A stretch of DNA of 64,000 bases from Chryseobacterium sp. OV279 (GCF_900128945.1 NZ_FQUD01000006.1:124001-188000), one strand, 5' to 3'. Positions 9,039 to 17,862 are shown, numbered from the stretch's first letter. Numbers and translations: made by a program. Notes: generated by a model not told the origin, from the letters alone.

Positions 9039-9920
9039 ATGAAACAAAGAACACCTGTTGTTGTAAACATCTTAATAATAACCGGACTTCTAATAGTTTT
9101 TTATTATTTGTTTGTACAAAGCTACTCGTTCCTAGCTTCACCTTATTTCTGGGGAACTGTGGTGATCAGTGCTATTTTGGCATACATCCACAGCTCGATC
9201 GGGGATTTGATTGAAAACAATAAATTCAAAAAATTATCTCCGGAAGAAAAGGCGGCTTATTTGGCAGAAAAGAAAGTGCCTTTCCTGAGAAGAATGTACG
9301 ATGCTGCATTCAAGAAGCAATCTGAAACGGAAGAAAAGGATATCCTTATCGACCACGGTTTCGACGGAATTATGGAATTGGATAATCAGCTTCCGAAATG
9401 GTGGGTAGGATTATTCTATTTTGGGACTGCTTTTTGTATTGTATATATCGCAGCGTATTCTTTCACAGATTTCGCACACCCATTGAGCGAATATGAGCAG
9501 GAATATAAAGAGCAGATGGCCAGTATTGCAGAATACGAAAAATCTCAGCCTCCTGTAACGATAGAAACGGCAAAATACTCTGCTGATAATATCGCAGACG
9601 GAAAAGAACTGTTCAAAACCAACTGTGCATCTTGTCACAAAGAAGACGGTAGTGGTGGTATCGGTCCAAACCTTACGGATAACTATTGGATCAACCAGCC
9701 TGAGAAGACTTTATTTAAAACAGTTTTCCACATGGACTGGAATGGTTCCCCTACTAACCCTGCGATGAGAGCCTTCGGTAAAAACGGAGAGGTTTCCGGA
9801 GCAGAAATTGAGAAGATTGCAGCGTATGTATATCACATCAATCAGGAACAACCACCAGTGACGCAGGCTCAGGGAGGAGCAGCTCCTCAGGGAACTGAAG
9901 CGCATTGGGAAAAAGAATAA
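9039..9920 (+). CDS. ccoP: cbb3-type cytochrome c oxidase subunit III (CcoP), mono-haem
   Basis: 293 residues. There is an N-terminal hydrophobic pair (about 8-55), a charged segment, a third membrane helix (about 126-148, in the CcoP N-terminal domain with LDNQLPKWWVGLFY), and then one cytochrome c domain with CASCH (196-200) and a Met-containing distal part (NPAMRAFG). Proteobacterial CcoP normally carries two c-haems, but only one CxxCH is present here. It passes electrons from cytochrome c to CcoO. It is followed by a strong hairpin that separates it from ccoG. Confidence 0.93.
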   Translation: MKQRTPVVVNILIITGLLIVFYYLFVQSYSFLASPYFWGTVVISAILAYIHSSIGDLIENNKFKKLSPEEKAAYLAEKKVPFLRRMYDAAFKKQSETEEKDILIDHGFDGIMELDNQLPKWWVGLFYFGTAFCIVYIAAYSFTDFAHPLSEYEQEYKEQMASIAEYEKSQPPVTIETAKYSADNIADGKELFKTNCASCHKEDGSGGIGPNLTDNYWINQPEKTLFKTVFHMDWNGSPTNPAMRAFGKNGEVSGAEIEKIAAYVYHINQEQPPVTQAQGGAAPQGTEAHWEKE

Positions 9921-9942
9921 TTTTAAAAAATTAGAAACATAT

Positions 9943-9995
9943 GAAAAAAACATAATTTGTTATTAACTAAAAATAGTAACGAATTATGTTTTTTC
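9943..9995 (+). terminator. Long hairpin between ccoP and ccoG (terminator or attenuator)
   Basis: Two ~22-nt arms (GAAAAAAACATAATTTGTTA and TAACGAATTATGTTTTTTC) pair almost perfectly around a short loop and are followed by CTTTTTTAAA. It would separate transcription or stability of the structural subunits (ccoNOQP) from the assembly genes downstream. Confidence 0.7.
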
Positions 9996-10015
9996 TTTTT
10001 TAAACCTATTACGAA

Positions 10016-11470
10016 ATGTCAGATATAGAAGAAATAGAAGTACGCGGCGGACAGGGACAGGTTCTGGACCCTGAGACTTACAGAGATTCTATCGGGACAA
10101 TGGAGCAATCCGGTAAGAGAAGATGGGTGTTCCCCCGAAAACCAAAAGGGAAATACACCAACTACAGAAACCTTGTAAGCTATGCTTTATTAATCATTTA
10201 TTTTACGGTGCCATTCCTCAAGATCAATGGCAACCCTTTCTTTTTATTCAATGTTATCGATAGAGAGTTTTTCATTCTTGGACAGCCTTTCTATCCACAG
10301 GACTTTTTTATCCTTACTTTAGGTGCTATCGCGTCTTTAATTTTTATTATCATTTTTACGATTGCATTCGGAAGAATTTTCTGCGGGTGGATATGCCCTC
10401 AGACAATTTTTATGGAATCTATCTTCCGTAAAATTGAATATCTTATTGAAGGTGACCGAAACAAGCAAATGAAGCTGGACAGACAGGAGTGGAACAGCGA
10501 AAAGATCTGGAAAAGAAGCTTGAAATGGACGGTTTACATTATTATTTCCCTGATCATCACCCACTTTATGCTGATGTATATTGTAGGCTATGAGGAAATT
10601 TTAAGAATCATCTCAGAAGGACCGTTTGCCCATCCTACCAATTTTATCGTAATGGTGCTCTTCACCTCTGCATTCTACTTTGTATTTGCTTGGTTCAGAG
10701 AGCAGGTTTGTACACTGGTTTGTCCATACGGAAGATTACAGGGTGTTTTAATCGATAAAGATACCATCAATGTTTTCTACGATTTTAAAAGAGGAGAAAA
10801 CAGATCAAAATGGAGAAAAGGAGAAGACCGTAAAGCTGCAGGAAAAGGAGACTGTATCGACTGTCACCAGTGTGTGGTGGTTTGTCCTACGGGAATTGAC
10901 ATCAGAGACGGCCAACAGCTGGAATGTGTCAACTGTACCGCATGTATTGATGCCTGCGACGAAGTGATGGAAAAAGTAGGTCTTCCAAAAGGACTGGTAA
11001 GATATGCTTCCGAGAATGAAATTGAGAATCAAACTCAGTTTAAATTTACAGGAAGAATGAAAGGTTTTGCGGTGGTTCTTGTGTTGTTGGTAGGATTCTT
11101 AGGATTCCTTCTTTACAGCAGAGGTGAAATGGAGGCTAAATTCATTAAACCTGCAGGAAGTACATTCTTTGTAAGAGACGGTAAAATCACCAACACGTAC
11201 AACTATACGTTCCTGAACAAGACCAACGACAAGAAAATCGTTACGATAAAAGTATTGGAACCGGCTCATGGTGAGATCACTTACAGTGCATCCAGCAAGA
11301 TCCAGGTAGAAAGAGACAAAATTTCGAAAGGAACCATCAATATCAGCTTCCCTGAAGACGATATGAAACTTTCAAAACAAAATATAACCATCGGAGTCTA
11401 TGATATGAAGGGCAAGCTTGTCGATTCTTACCAGACGTACTTCGAGGGACCATTCAAACTGCAATTCTAA
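10016..11470 (+). CDS. ccoG: cbb3 oxidase accessory protein CcoG (FixG/RdxA family)
   Basis: 484 residues. Membrane helices (four or five in the first half and one at about 345-365) flank two ferredoxin-like 4Fe-4S motifs: C280-x2-C283-x2-C286-x3-C290-P and C304-x2-C307-x2-C310-x3-C314. The membrane half also carries GRIFCGWICPQT and EQVCTLVCPYG. The C-terminal ~110 residues form the Ig-like FixG domain. CcoG has been linked to Cu(II) reduction for CuB assembly. A 5'-proximal hairpin rather than a clear promoter precedes it. Confidence 0.96.
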   Translation: MSDIEEIEVRGGQGQVLDPETYRDSIGTMEQSGKRRWVFPRKPKGKYTNYRNLVSYALLIIYFTVPFLKINGNPFFLFNVIDREFFILGQPFYPQDFFILTLGAIASLIFIIIFTIAFGRIFCGWICPQTIFMESIFRKIEYLIEGDRNKQMKLDRQEWNSEKIWKRSLKWTVYIIISLIITHFMLMYIVGYEEILRIISEGPFAHPTNFIVMVLFTSAFYFVFAWFREQVCTLVCPYGRLQGVLIDKDTINVFYDFKRGENRSKWRKGEDRKAAGKGDCIDCHQCVVVCPTGIDIRDGQQLECVNCTACIDACDEVMEKVGLPKGLVRYASENEIENQTQFKFTGRMKGFAVVLVLLVGFLGFLLYSRGEMEAKFIKPAGSTFFVRDGKITNTYNYTFLNKTNDKKIVTIKVLEPAHGEITYSASSKIQVERDKISKGTINISFPEDDMKLSKQNITIGVYDMKGKLVDSYQTYFEGPFKLQF

Positions 11471-11473
11471 TCG

Positions 11474-11512
11474 TAAGGAGTCTTCAAGATGTAAAAATCT
11501 TGAGGCTCCTTA
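11474..11512 (+). other. Intercistronic stem-loop between ccoG and ccoH
   Basis: Arms TAAGGAGTCTTCAAGAT and ATCTTGAGGCTCCTTA are nearly complementary around a 6-nt loop. No T-tract follows, so it is more likely an mRNA-processing or stability element than a terminator. Confidence 0.5.
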
Positions 11513-11543
11513 TGACCATAAAAAAATAAAAAATCCGGAAGAA

Positions 11544-11996
11544 ATGAAAAACTTTAGTTGGGGACACGGTGTGGTAATCGCATTATTTGCATTCATTGTT
11601 TTTATATTATCCATGATGTTTCTTTTCCCGAACGGGCAGAAGAATTCTGAAATGGTAACCGATAATTATTACGAAGAGGAGCTTAAGTATCAGGATGTCA
11701 TTGATGCTAAAAAAAGAGCTGATGATTTACAGGAAAAGCCTGTATACAGCCAGGAAAAAAACGGAATCAAAATTGTTTTTCCAAAAGACTATAACAATAG
11801 CAATACTACGGTAAAATTTGTTTTAAACAGAACCGACGATCAGAATTTGGATATCAAAAAACCTGTTCAGCTTGATGCCGCACAGTCTTTCATGATCCCT
11901 GCACAGGTATTAAAAGTAGGAAACTACACGCTAAGACTGATGTGGACAAAAGACAAAGCAGACTACAGAATGGATTATGATGTGATATGGAAATAG
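11544..11996 (+). CDS. ccoH: CcoH/FixH-family cbb3 assembly protein
   Basis: 150 residues from the ATG of MKNFSWGHG; a longer open frame upstream runs through the intercistronic hairpin and is Arg/Ser-rich non-protein-like sequence, so it is rejected. One transmembrane helix (about 7-29) is followed by the FixH periplasmic domain, with VTDNYYEEELKYQDVIDAKKRA early and a beta-rich C-terminus. The family is required for maturation or stability of cbb3 oxidase. The stop overlaps the start of the next gene by 10 nt, implying translational coupling. Confidence 0.9.
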   Translation: MKNFSWGHGVVIALFAFIVFILSMMFLFPNGQKNSEMVTDNYYEEELKYQDVIDAKKRADDLQEKPVYSQEKNGIKIVFPKDYNNSNTTVKFVLNRTDDQNLDIKKPVQLDAAQSFMIPAQVLKVGNYTLRLMWTKDKADYRMDYDVIWK

Positions 11997-12745
11997 GACT
12001 CATTTTATCGGCCATTGCATTAGGATTCGCTTCCGGTTTTCACTGTATCGGAATGTGCGGACCTATTGCTTTATCGATGGGATTGACGAAAAAACAAGCC
12101 ACCAATTTTTATCTTCAGAATCTGACCTATCAGTTCGGCAGAATCTTCACCTATTCATTATTGGGAGCGATTCTTGGAATTATAGGTGAAGGTTTTGAAA
12201 TGGCGGGATTTCAGCAGTATCTTACGATCGGTGCAGGAATTCTTCTGATCATCATGGCTTTATTTTCGTTCGGTGGAAAAGATTTCGCCTCAAAAATTCC
12301 TTTTCTTTCTAAGTTCCTGTATTCTGTAAAACTGAATTTAGGAAAATTACTGCAGAAGGCAGATTACCGTTCAAGATTTTCTACAGGGGTTCTGAATGGC
12401 TTTCTACCCTGCGGAATGGTTTATATGGCTCTTACAGCAAGTCTGGCGAGCGGAGGAATATGGCAGGGAGCTTCATACATGGCTTTATTTGGACTAGGAA
12501 CCCTTCCGTTCATGTTTGCGGTAGTTTTAGCCGGAAACCTCATGAATCAGGCTTTCAGAGTAAAGGTTTTAAAAGCGGTTCCGGTGATTATGATTATTCT
12601 GGGAGGATTATTTATTCTCAGAGGTCTTGAATTAGGAATTCCTTACATTTCTCCAAGAGCTGAAGCCATGACCATTTCCAAAGATCATAACGGGGCTAAC
12701 TGTCATATCGAGGGACACGACCACAGTTCAACGAACTGTCATTAA
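11987..12745 (+). CDS. Sulfite exporter TauE/SafE-annotated, DsbD_2-like membrane protein; putative copper handling
   Basis: 252 residues with about six transmembrane helices. The first contains GFHCIGMCGPIALS, a Cys-x3-Cys pair typical of the DsbD_2-type (often labelled TauE/SafE or UreH-like) family found beside cbb3 and copper genes. A second membrane motif, NGFLPCGMVYMA, mirrors it. The C-terminal tail is rich in His and Cys (DHNGANCHIEGHDHSSTNCH), suggesting metal binding. Overlap with ccoH places it in the oxidase assembly operon. Copper transport or delivery is inferred from context and residues; sulfite export is unlikely. Confidence 0.85.
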   Translation: MEIGLILSAIALGFASGFHCIGMCGPIALSMGLTKKQATNFYLQNLTYQFGRIFTYSLLGAILGIIGEGFEMAGFQQYLTIGAGILLIIMALFSFGGKDFASKIPFLSKFLYSVKLNLGKLLQKADYRSRFSTGVLNGFLPCGMVYMALTASLASGGIWQGASYMALFGLGTLPFMFAVVLAGNLMNQAFRVKVLKAVPVIMIILGGLFILRGLELGIPYISPRAEAMTISKDHNGANCHIEGHDHSSTNCH

Positions 12746-12762
12746 TACAACTAACTAATTCC

Positions 12763-13503
12763 ATGAAAAAAATACTCTTTTTATTCACGGCAGCACTTTT
12801 TGTGTTGCAGTCGTGTACTATCAATTCTGAAATTGTATACCACAAAGATGCCGCATCCACTTCGGTGACAGATATTGATATGAGACAGTTTATAACCGAA
12901 ATGAAGGCCATGACCCCTGATTCTCTTAAACAGCAGAAGGAATTCGGAGATTTCGATAAGCTTCCAACGGTCTGGACAAGTTTTCTGGATATACAGCAGA
13001 AGGAAGGAAAACTGAAAACAAAAGACCCGGATTCTATCAGGATCATGAAAAAGATTTTCATGAAGACCAATAAAGAAAATAACAAGCCGGCTGGTTTTTC
13101 TTTAAAAATGGACCACTTTACACAGGCTGATTATCAATTACTGAGCAACTATAACAAAAAGGAAAAGCTTCCACTCGATCAGAATATTTTCAACGACTGG
13201 GACGGAAAAACACTGACCATCAGTACAGAAAATTTCAATCTTAAAAACATTGAAGAAACCCTTAAGAGCAAAACCTCAAAAGAGGAAGCCGAAAAAGTAG
13301 AAGGAATGATCTCCATGTTTTTCAAAAGCATCGGAACTACCCTGAAATTTGAAAACAAGATCAAATCCATCACCGGAAAACATGACTGGGTAAAGCAGAT
13401 CGATAAGTATACCGTAAAAATAGACTACGATCTAAAGGCAATGTATGACCCGGAAGCTCAATTAAAAAACGCAGACAAAAAAATCATCATTGTCACAGAA
13501 TAA
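12763..13503 (+). CDS. Predicted lipoprotein, unknown function
   Basis: 246 residues. A lipoprotein signal (MKKILFLFTAALFVLQSC, lipidated Cys at 18) is followed by a mostly polar, Lys-rich mature domain with no recognised motif. It starts 17 nt after the DsbD_2-like gene and is followed by a terminator, so it is probably the last gene of the cbb3 assembly transcript. A link to oxidase biogenesis is positional only. Confidence 0.75.
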   Translation: MKKILFLFTAALFVLQSCTINSEIVYHKDAASTSVTDIDMRQFITEMKAMTPDSLKQQKEFGDFDKLPTVWTSFLDIQQKEGKLKTKDPDSIRIMKKIFMKTNKENNKPAGFSLKMDHFTQADYQLLSNYNKKEKLPLDQNIFNDWDGKTLTISTENFNLKNIEETLKSKTSKEEAEKVEGMISMFFKSIGTTLKFENKIKSITGKHDWVKQIDKYTVKIDYDLKAMYDPEAQLKNADKKIIIVTE

Positions 13504-13511
13504 CAATAAAA

Positions 13512-13537
13512 AAACGGCTGAATATCAGTCGTTTTTT
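13512..13537 (+). terminator. Terminator after the cbb3 locus lipoprotein
   Basis: Stem AACGGCTGA / TCAGTCGTT (one G-U pair) with a 3-nt loop, followed by TTTTTTG, 9 nt after the lipoprotein stop. Confidence 0.8.
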
Positions 13538-13542
13538 GTTAC

Positions 13543-13577
13543 TAACCATGTCAAGGTTTAAAACCTTGACATGGTTA
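13543..13577. repeat. Perfect intergenic palindrome (17-bp arms)
   Basis: Arms TAACCATGTCAAGGTTT and AAACCTTGACATGGTTA are exact reverse complements around a single A. It lies directly after a terminator and outside any gene. A palindrome of similar style occurs at 54702-54733. I recall such elements as common in Chryseobacterium intergenic DNA. Confidence 0.8.
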
Positions 13578-13703
13578 ACAGAACTACCGAGACTTAAGTA
13601 AGTTCAGACTTCCTGATCTTCATTAAAATTAAACAGTTCTTATCCCGAATTTAGCCTATTCATCATAACAGATTAACAAATTCCAGTTTTTGCTTAAAAA
13701 TAT

Positions 13704-13711
13704 TATCTTTG
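13704..13711 (+). promoter_or_regulatory. -7 element for the secreted-protein pair
   Basis: TATCTTTG matches TAnnTTTG 21 nt before the ATG. No properly spaced TTG is evident. Confidence 0.4.
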
Positions 13712-13732
13712 AATCTTAATTTATAAATAACC

Positions 13733-14914
13733 ATGAGAAAATTTTTACTATCTCTTAGTGTCATTTCAGCACTCAGTGTACATGCGCAAAGCATTAATTC
13801 TGAAACGGTTGATTTTCGTGTTTTAAAAGCACCACAAACTTCCATTAGCGAAAACTCCCGAACTTATAATATTACAGTCAATTCTCCTTACAACCTGACT
13901 AAGGAAGATGTAATAAAACAAGCCAAGAAGGAGCATCAGGAAGCTGTTGCCAACTTCAGCACTACCATTTCAGAAAGTCAAAGCGATTATCAGCAGTCTC
14001 TTAAAGACTACAATGAAGAAATCATAAAAGCAAAGGAGAAATTTGCAATAGAATCGGCAGAATTTAAAAAAATGAGCCTCCTGGAGCGTCTGACTTTACA
14101 GGAAAAGGGACTAAAACCACAGCTTCAGCTTCCTTCCAAGCCTGTTTACTCAAAGCCTTCTCCTCCTGTATACAGAGAGCCGAATCTGAATGACTATTTC
14201 ATTGTAGACAATAATGTTTTAGCTTCTCAAATTGCTATTGACGGTTATAAAAAAGGAAATCCGAATGTAGATGTTTACGTAACGATGGAAAAAGTAAACT
14301 TTCAGGATAACGCGGGACAGACTTATGCTAACCAGCCGACGAAAATCGTTATAAAAGAAAACGGTACGGAGAAAATCAATACGACCATCTCTCAGGACTT
14401 CACTTTCGTATCTTCCCAGCCTTCTGACAACATCAACAAGCCTGCAGAAGAAAAGAAATATCTTGGAAACAACATTAAGGCGATCAATACTTTCCTGAAT
14501 GATAATTACGGATACAAAACCCTTAACAAGCAGGTAAAACTGGAATTTGTGAAAAACAAAGGGGAGTTTGATGATTTAGAAAAAGCACATATCTATGTAA
14601 CCACTAATTTGAGAAAGCTTCAGGCCAATTCTGATCAGACCAACAATAATATTGCTTTTGCCAATATGAAAAAAGGGACAGATATCTGGGAGCAAACTCT
14701 TAAAAAAGTCAATTATAAAGACAAAAAAGCTCCTTACAACGCTAAAATCGGTAAATACATCAATTTCAACTTAATAAGACTGAATGTAGCCCTTGAAAAT
14801 AAAAAGGATGCAGAAAAGTATCTTAACGAGATGCAGGAAAAACTTGTAGATCTGGATTTGTCATACAACGAGAAAGCAGAATTAAAGCAATTGGAAAACC
14901 AGATTTATAAATAA
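13733..14914 (+). CDS. Secreted protein of unknown function with a coiled-coil segment
   Basis: 393 residues with a signal peptide ending SVHAQ (residue 19). Residues ~60-125 are charged and probably form a coiled coil (KQAKKEHQEAVANF... KAKEKFAIESAEFKKM). A Pro-rich linker (KPVYSKPSPPVYREP) follows, then a domain with no recognisable motif and a helical C-terminus resembling a tetratricopeptide-like region (LNVALENKKDAEKYLNEMQE). It is followed after 3 nt by another signal-peptide protein, so the two probably act together in the periplasm or on the surface. Function unknown. Confidence 0.8.
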   Translation: MRKFLLSLSVISALSVHAQSINSETVDFRVLKAPQTSISENSRTYNITVNSPYNLTKEDVIKQAKKEHQEAVANFSTTISESQSDYQQSLKDYNEEIIKAKEKFAIESAEFKKMSLLERLTLQEKGLKPQLQLPSKPVYSKPSPPVYREPNLNDYFIVDNNVLASQIAIDGYKKGNPNVDVYVTMEKVNFQDNAGQTYANQPTKIVIKENGTEKINTTISQDFTFVSSQPSDNINKPAEEKKYLGNNIKAINTFLNDNYGYKTLNKQVKLEFVKNKGEFDDLEKAHIYVTTNLRKLQANSDQTNNNIAFANMKKGTDIWEQTLKKVNYKDKKAPYNAKIGKYINFNLIRLNVALENKKDAEKYLNEMQEKLVDLDLSYNEKAELKQLENQIYK

Positions 14915-14917
14915 CCG

Positions 14918-16336
14918 ATGAGACTAAAAACATTTACAACATTAGCGATCTGCCTCTCTTCTATCACATGGGCGCAGAGCAATTATAAGTACGGGAATAA
15001 GTTTGATTTTGATGTTACGCAGGAAAAAGATGTAAAACTGATTGCCGGAGGAGCTGACACGTATTATATGCAGAGCAGCATTAACGAAAACAGTATCCGC
15101 AGCAATAATAAAATACTCGTAAGGAAGTTTGATAATTCTAATAACCTGAAGCAGACTTATTCTTACGAGATGCCTCAAATAGAAAAATATGCCCCTATTA
15201 ATTATCTGGGAAGCTTTGAATCTGGAAATAAAATTGTTTTCATTACAGAAACGTATGCAGGAAAGGTAAAAAAGAAGGACATCTATAAAATTATTTTCGA
15301 TAAAACTACAGCCACATTTACCAGTGAACTGCTGGCTTCCTACCCTATCGAATCTACGATGAAATCGGGAACTGCTTATTTCGAGAAATCTGAAAACGGC
15401 AGATATGGGGCAGTGGTCTTCTATCAGCACGCTCCGAGAAAGGAACCTGTAAAAATAAGCATCAATGTGATCGACACCGGAAGCCTGAAATCTGCCTGGA
15501 CCAAAGAAGTTACCGGAGAAGCAGGAAGTTCTGATACCGATTTTTTTGTGACGAATTCAGGAAATATTGGACTATTAAGATCAGCCAATCAAAATGCATC
15601 TCTTCTTTTTGTAACGGCTTCAGGGCAGGAAGAGAAATTCTTTACAGAGAAGATGAAGGTCATCAGTGAAACGGCTGTATCTATCGGTGATAAAGATTAT
15701 TTAGTTGCCTTTAACAGTACACCTAAAACGGTAAAATTTAATGCCAGCAATTTCGAAAATTTAATGTTGTATGATATTAAAGAAGGAAAAATTATTGCGA
15801 ACGAAGTGGTTAAAGAATACAATGACGGCAGTAAAATAACAGATGTATTTATTCCTTATACGTATGTAAGCGGAGATAAAATCTATATTTTCACAGAAAG
15901 CAAACTCGATGCGGGAACAAAACAAGTAAAATCTCCTATGGGTACCATGATGATTAGTGAAACGTCTTATAAAACAGGTGACCCAAGGATTGTAGCAATC
16001 AACACCGCTACAGGTAAAATAGACGCCATAACAAAGCTAAACAGTGACAGACTTTCTGATCTGGAAATTCACTCTTTCGGACTTGTGAATATAAAAGGGA
16101 ATTATATTTTTAAAGCCGGATCATTATTAAGTCTGTCAGCTATTAATTTTGACAGCAACAGTGGCAAAATAATTCCTTCACTTCCTAAAACATCGGGTAA
16201 AGATCCTTATTTTGGAGGTGGCGAGGCGTACAGCCAGGCTTTACTTTACAGACCAGAGGTAAAGACATTAGCTTATCCCAGAGCAATGGACAATCAGGCC
16301 AGTATTATTTCAATAGAAAACTTTGAAGGGAAGTAG
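14918..16336 (+). CDS. Secreted protein of unknown function, possible beta-propeller
   Basis: 472 residues with a signal peptide (MRLKTFTTLAICLSSITWAQ). The mature part is beta-rich with repeated 'GDKIYIFTES', 'NGRYGAVVFYQ', 'SGNIGLLRSAN'-type strands, consistent with a propeller-like fold, but no catalytic motif is visible and no T9SS sorting domain is seen. It is co-directional with the preceding secreted protein, 3 nt apart, and ends before a bidirectional terminator. I do not recognise the family. Confidence 0.8.
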   Translation: MRLKTFTTLAICLSSITWAQSNYKYGNKFDFDVTQEKDVKLIAGGADTYYMQSSINENSIRSNNKILVRKFDNSNNLKQTYSYEMPQIEKYAPINYLGSFESGNKIVFITETYAGKVKKKDIYKIIFDKTTATFTSELLASYPIESTMKSGTAYFEKSENGRYGAVVFYQHAPRKEPVKISINVIDTGSLKSAWTKEVTGEAGSSDTDFFVTNSGNIGLLRSANQNASLLFVTASGQEEKFFTEKMKVISETAVSIGDKDYLVAFNSTPKTVKFNASNFENLMLYDIKEGKIIANEVVKEYNDGSKITDVFIPYTYVSGDKIYIFTESKLDAGTKQVKSPMGTMMISETSYKTGDPRIVAINTATGKIDAITKLNSDRLSDLEIHSFGLVNIKGNYIFKAGSLLSLSAINFDSNSGKIIPSLPKTSGKDPYFGGGEAYSQALLYRPEVKTLAYPRAMDNQASIISIENFEGK

Positions 16337-16349
16337 AGTTACGGGATGC

Positions 16350-16366
16350 GTGTTTGAGAGTTGGAG
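16350..16366 (+). repeat. 17-bp dispersed repeat, copy 1
   Basis: GTGTTTGAGAGTTGGAG occurs here 13 nt after a stop codon and again at 48491-48507, also directly after a plus-strand gene. The flanks are G/T-rich and degenerate (for example TGATGTCTGATGTCTGA further on). Confidence 0.6.
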
Positions 16367-16477
16367 TGTTTTAGAATTAATGAGTTTGGGGATTGTTCCA
16401 ACTCAGTCTGATGTCTGATGTCTGAAATCTACCCTCTCTATTCTTAACTCATACCCTGAATCAGATTAAAATAACAA

Positions 16478-16501
16478 AACCACTGAAAAATTTCAGTGGT
16501 T
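16478..16501. terminator. Bidirectional terminator between convergent genes
   Basis: An 11-bp perfect stem (AACCACTGAAA / TTTCAGTGGTT) with a 2-nt loop lies between the secreted protein (plus) and serS (minus); T-tracts flank both ends. Confidence 0.85.
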
Positions 16502-16529
16502 TTTTATTGAGATTAAAGTCTAATAACTC

Positions 16530-17798
16530 TTAGTTGATCAGATCGAATCTTGCATATTCTGCAATCTTCTTAGGAATTCTGATGCCTTCTTCTGTCTGGT
16601 TGTTTTCAAGCAATGCCGCCATAATTCTTGGAAGAGCCATTGCAGAACCATTTAAGGTATGTACCAGCTGAGATTTTCCGTCTGTTTTGAAACGGCATTT
16701 CAGACGGTTAGACTGGAAAGTTTCAAAATTGGACACAGAACTTACTTCCAGCCACATTTCCTGAGCTGCACTCCATACTTCAAAGTCATAAGTCATTGCA
16801 GCTGCAAAACCTGTATCACCACCACAAAGTCTCAATACTCTGAATGGAAGTTCAAGGTCGGTAAGAATTTCTTTGATGTGCTCTACCATTTCTTCTAAAG
16901 CAGCATAAGAGTTTTCAGGCTTTTCAAGTCTTACGATCTCTACTTTTTCAAACTGGTGAAGACGGTTCAGACCTCTTACGTGTGCTCCGTAGCTTCCCGC
17001 TTCTCTTCTGTAACACTGAGAGAAAGCCGTATTTTTGATCGGAAGTTCTTTTTCTTCCAGCAATACATCACGGTAAAGATTCGTTACCGGAACTTCTGCC
17101 GTAGGAATAAGGTATAAATCATCCAGACCAATGTGGTACATCTGTCCTTCTTTATCAGGAAGCTGCCCTGTTCCGTATCCTGATGCTTCATTCACAACGT
17201 GAGGAGGATTCACCTCCATGTATCCTTTGTCAATGTTTTTATCCAGAAAATACTGAACCAAAGCTCTCTGAAGCCTTGCTCCTTTTCCCAGATAAACAGG
17301 GAAACCGGCACCGGCAATTTTCACTCCCAATTCAAAATCGATCAGGTTATATTTTTTCGCAAGCTCCCAGTGAGGAATAGCACCTTCTCCAAGGCCCTCC
17401 ACATCGTGAGACTGATAAATATTCTCGTTGTCTTCCGCAGAAACTCCGCTTTTTACCAATTGGTAAGGAACGTTTGGAATCTGGTATAAAATATCCAGTA
17501 ATTTTTTTTCCGTTACATCTAACTGGGATTGCAGTTCTTTACTCGCTTCTTTGTACTGAAGTGTTTTAGATTTTGCAGATTCCGCTTCGTCTTTTTTACC
17601 TTCTTTCATCAAAAGCCCGATCTCTTTGGAGATTTTGTTCATTTCTGAAAGTTGGGAATCTAATTCAAACTGAATTCTTTTTCTTTCGTCGTCAGTAGCA
17701 ACAGCGTCGTCTACCAAACCAAGATTCTTGAATTGTCTTTTTTTAAGACCTTCTAAAACGCGTTCTTTATCGTCGCGTAAAAAATTGACTTGTAACAT
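16530..17798 (-). CDS. serS: Seryl-tRNA synthetase
   Basis: 422 residues, normal length. The N-terminal ~100 residues form the long antiparallel coiled coil that grips the tRNA-Ser variable arm (DDERKRIQFELDSQLSEMNK...). The class II core shows motif 2 (FSQCYRREAGSYG) and motif 3 (NGSAMALPRIMAALLENNQ). It charges tRNA-Ser, and also tRNA-Sec where present. It appears monocistronic, with a terminator downstream and a -7 element about 60 nt upstream. Confidence 0.98.
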   Translation of the reverse strand: MLQVNFLRDDKERVLEGLKKRQFKNLGLVDDAVATDDERKRIQFELDSQLSEMNKISKEIGLLMKEGKKDEAESAKSKTLQYKEASKELQSQLDVTEKKLLDILYQIPNVPYQLVKSGVSAEDNENIYQSHDVEGLGEGAIPHWELAKKYNLIDFELGVKIAGAGFPVYLGKGARLQRALVQYFLDKNIDKGYMEVNPPHVVNEASGYGTGQLPDKEGQMYHIGLDDLYLIPTAEVPVTNLYRDVLLEEKELPIKNTAFSQCYRREAGSYGAHVRGLNRLHQFEKVEIVRLEKPENSYAALEEMVEHIKEILTDLELPFRVLRLCGGDTGFAAAMTYDFEVWSAAQEMWLEVSSVSNFETFQSNRLKCRFKTDGKSQLVHTLNGSAMALPRIMAALLENNQTEEGIRIPKKIAEYARFDLIN

Positions 17799-17854
17799 TT
17801 TATTTAGATGTTAAATATTAGATGATTAACTTACATATTAAGCTAACCGTTTTA

Positions 17855-17862
17855 CAAATTTA
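17855..17862 (-). promoter_or_regulatory. -7 element for serS
   Basis: TAAATTTG on the minus strand, about 57 nt before the serS ATG. A -33 element is not clear. Confidence 0.4.

Noticed and set aside
11418..11543. N-terminal extension of the CcoH/FixH frame
   Set aside because: The extension is Arg/Ser-rich, overlaps the end of ccoG and reads through a hairpin; the FixH membrane helix begins right after the ATG at 11544.
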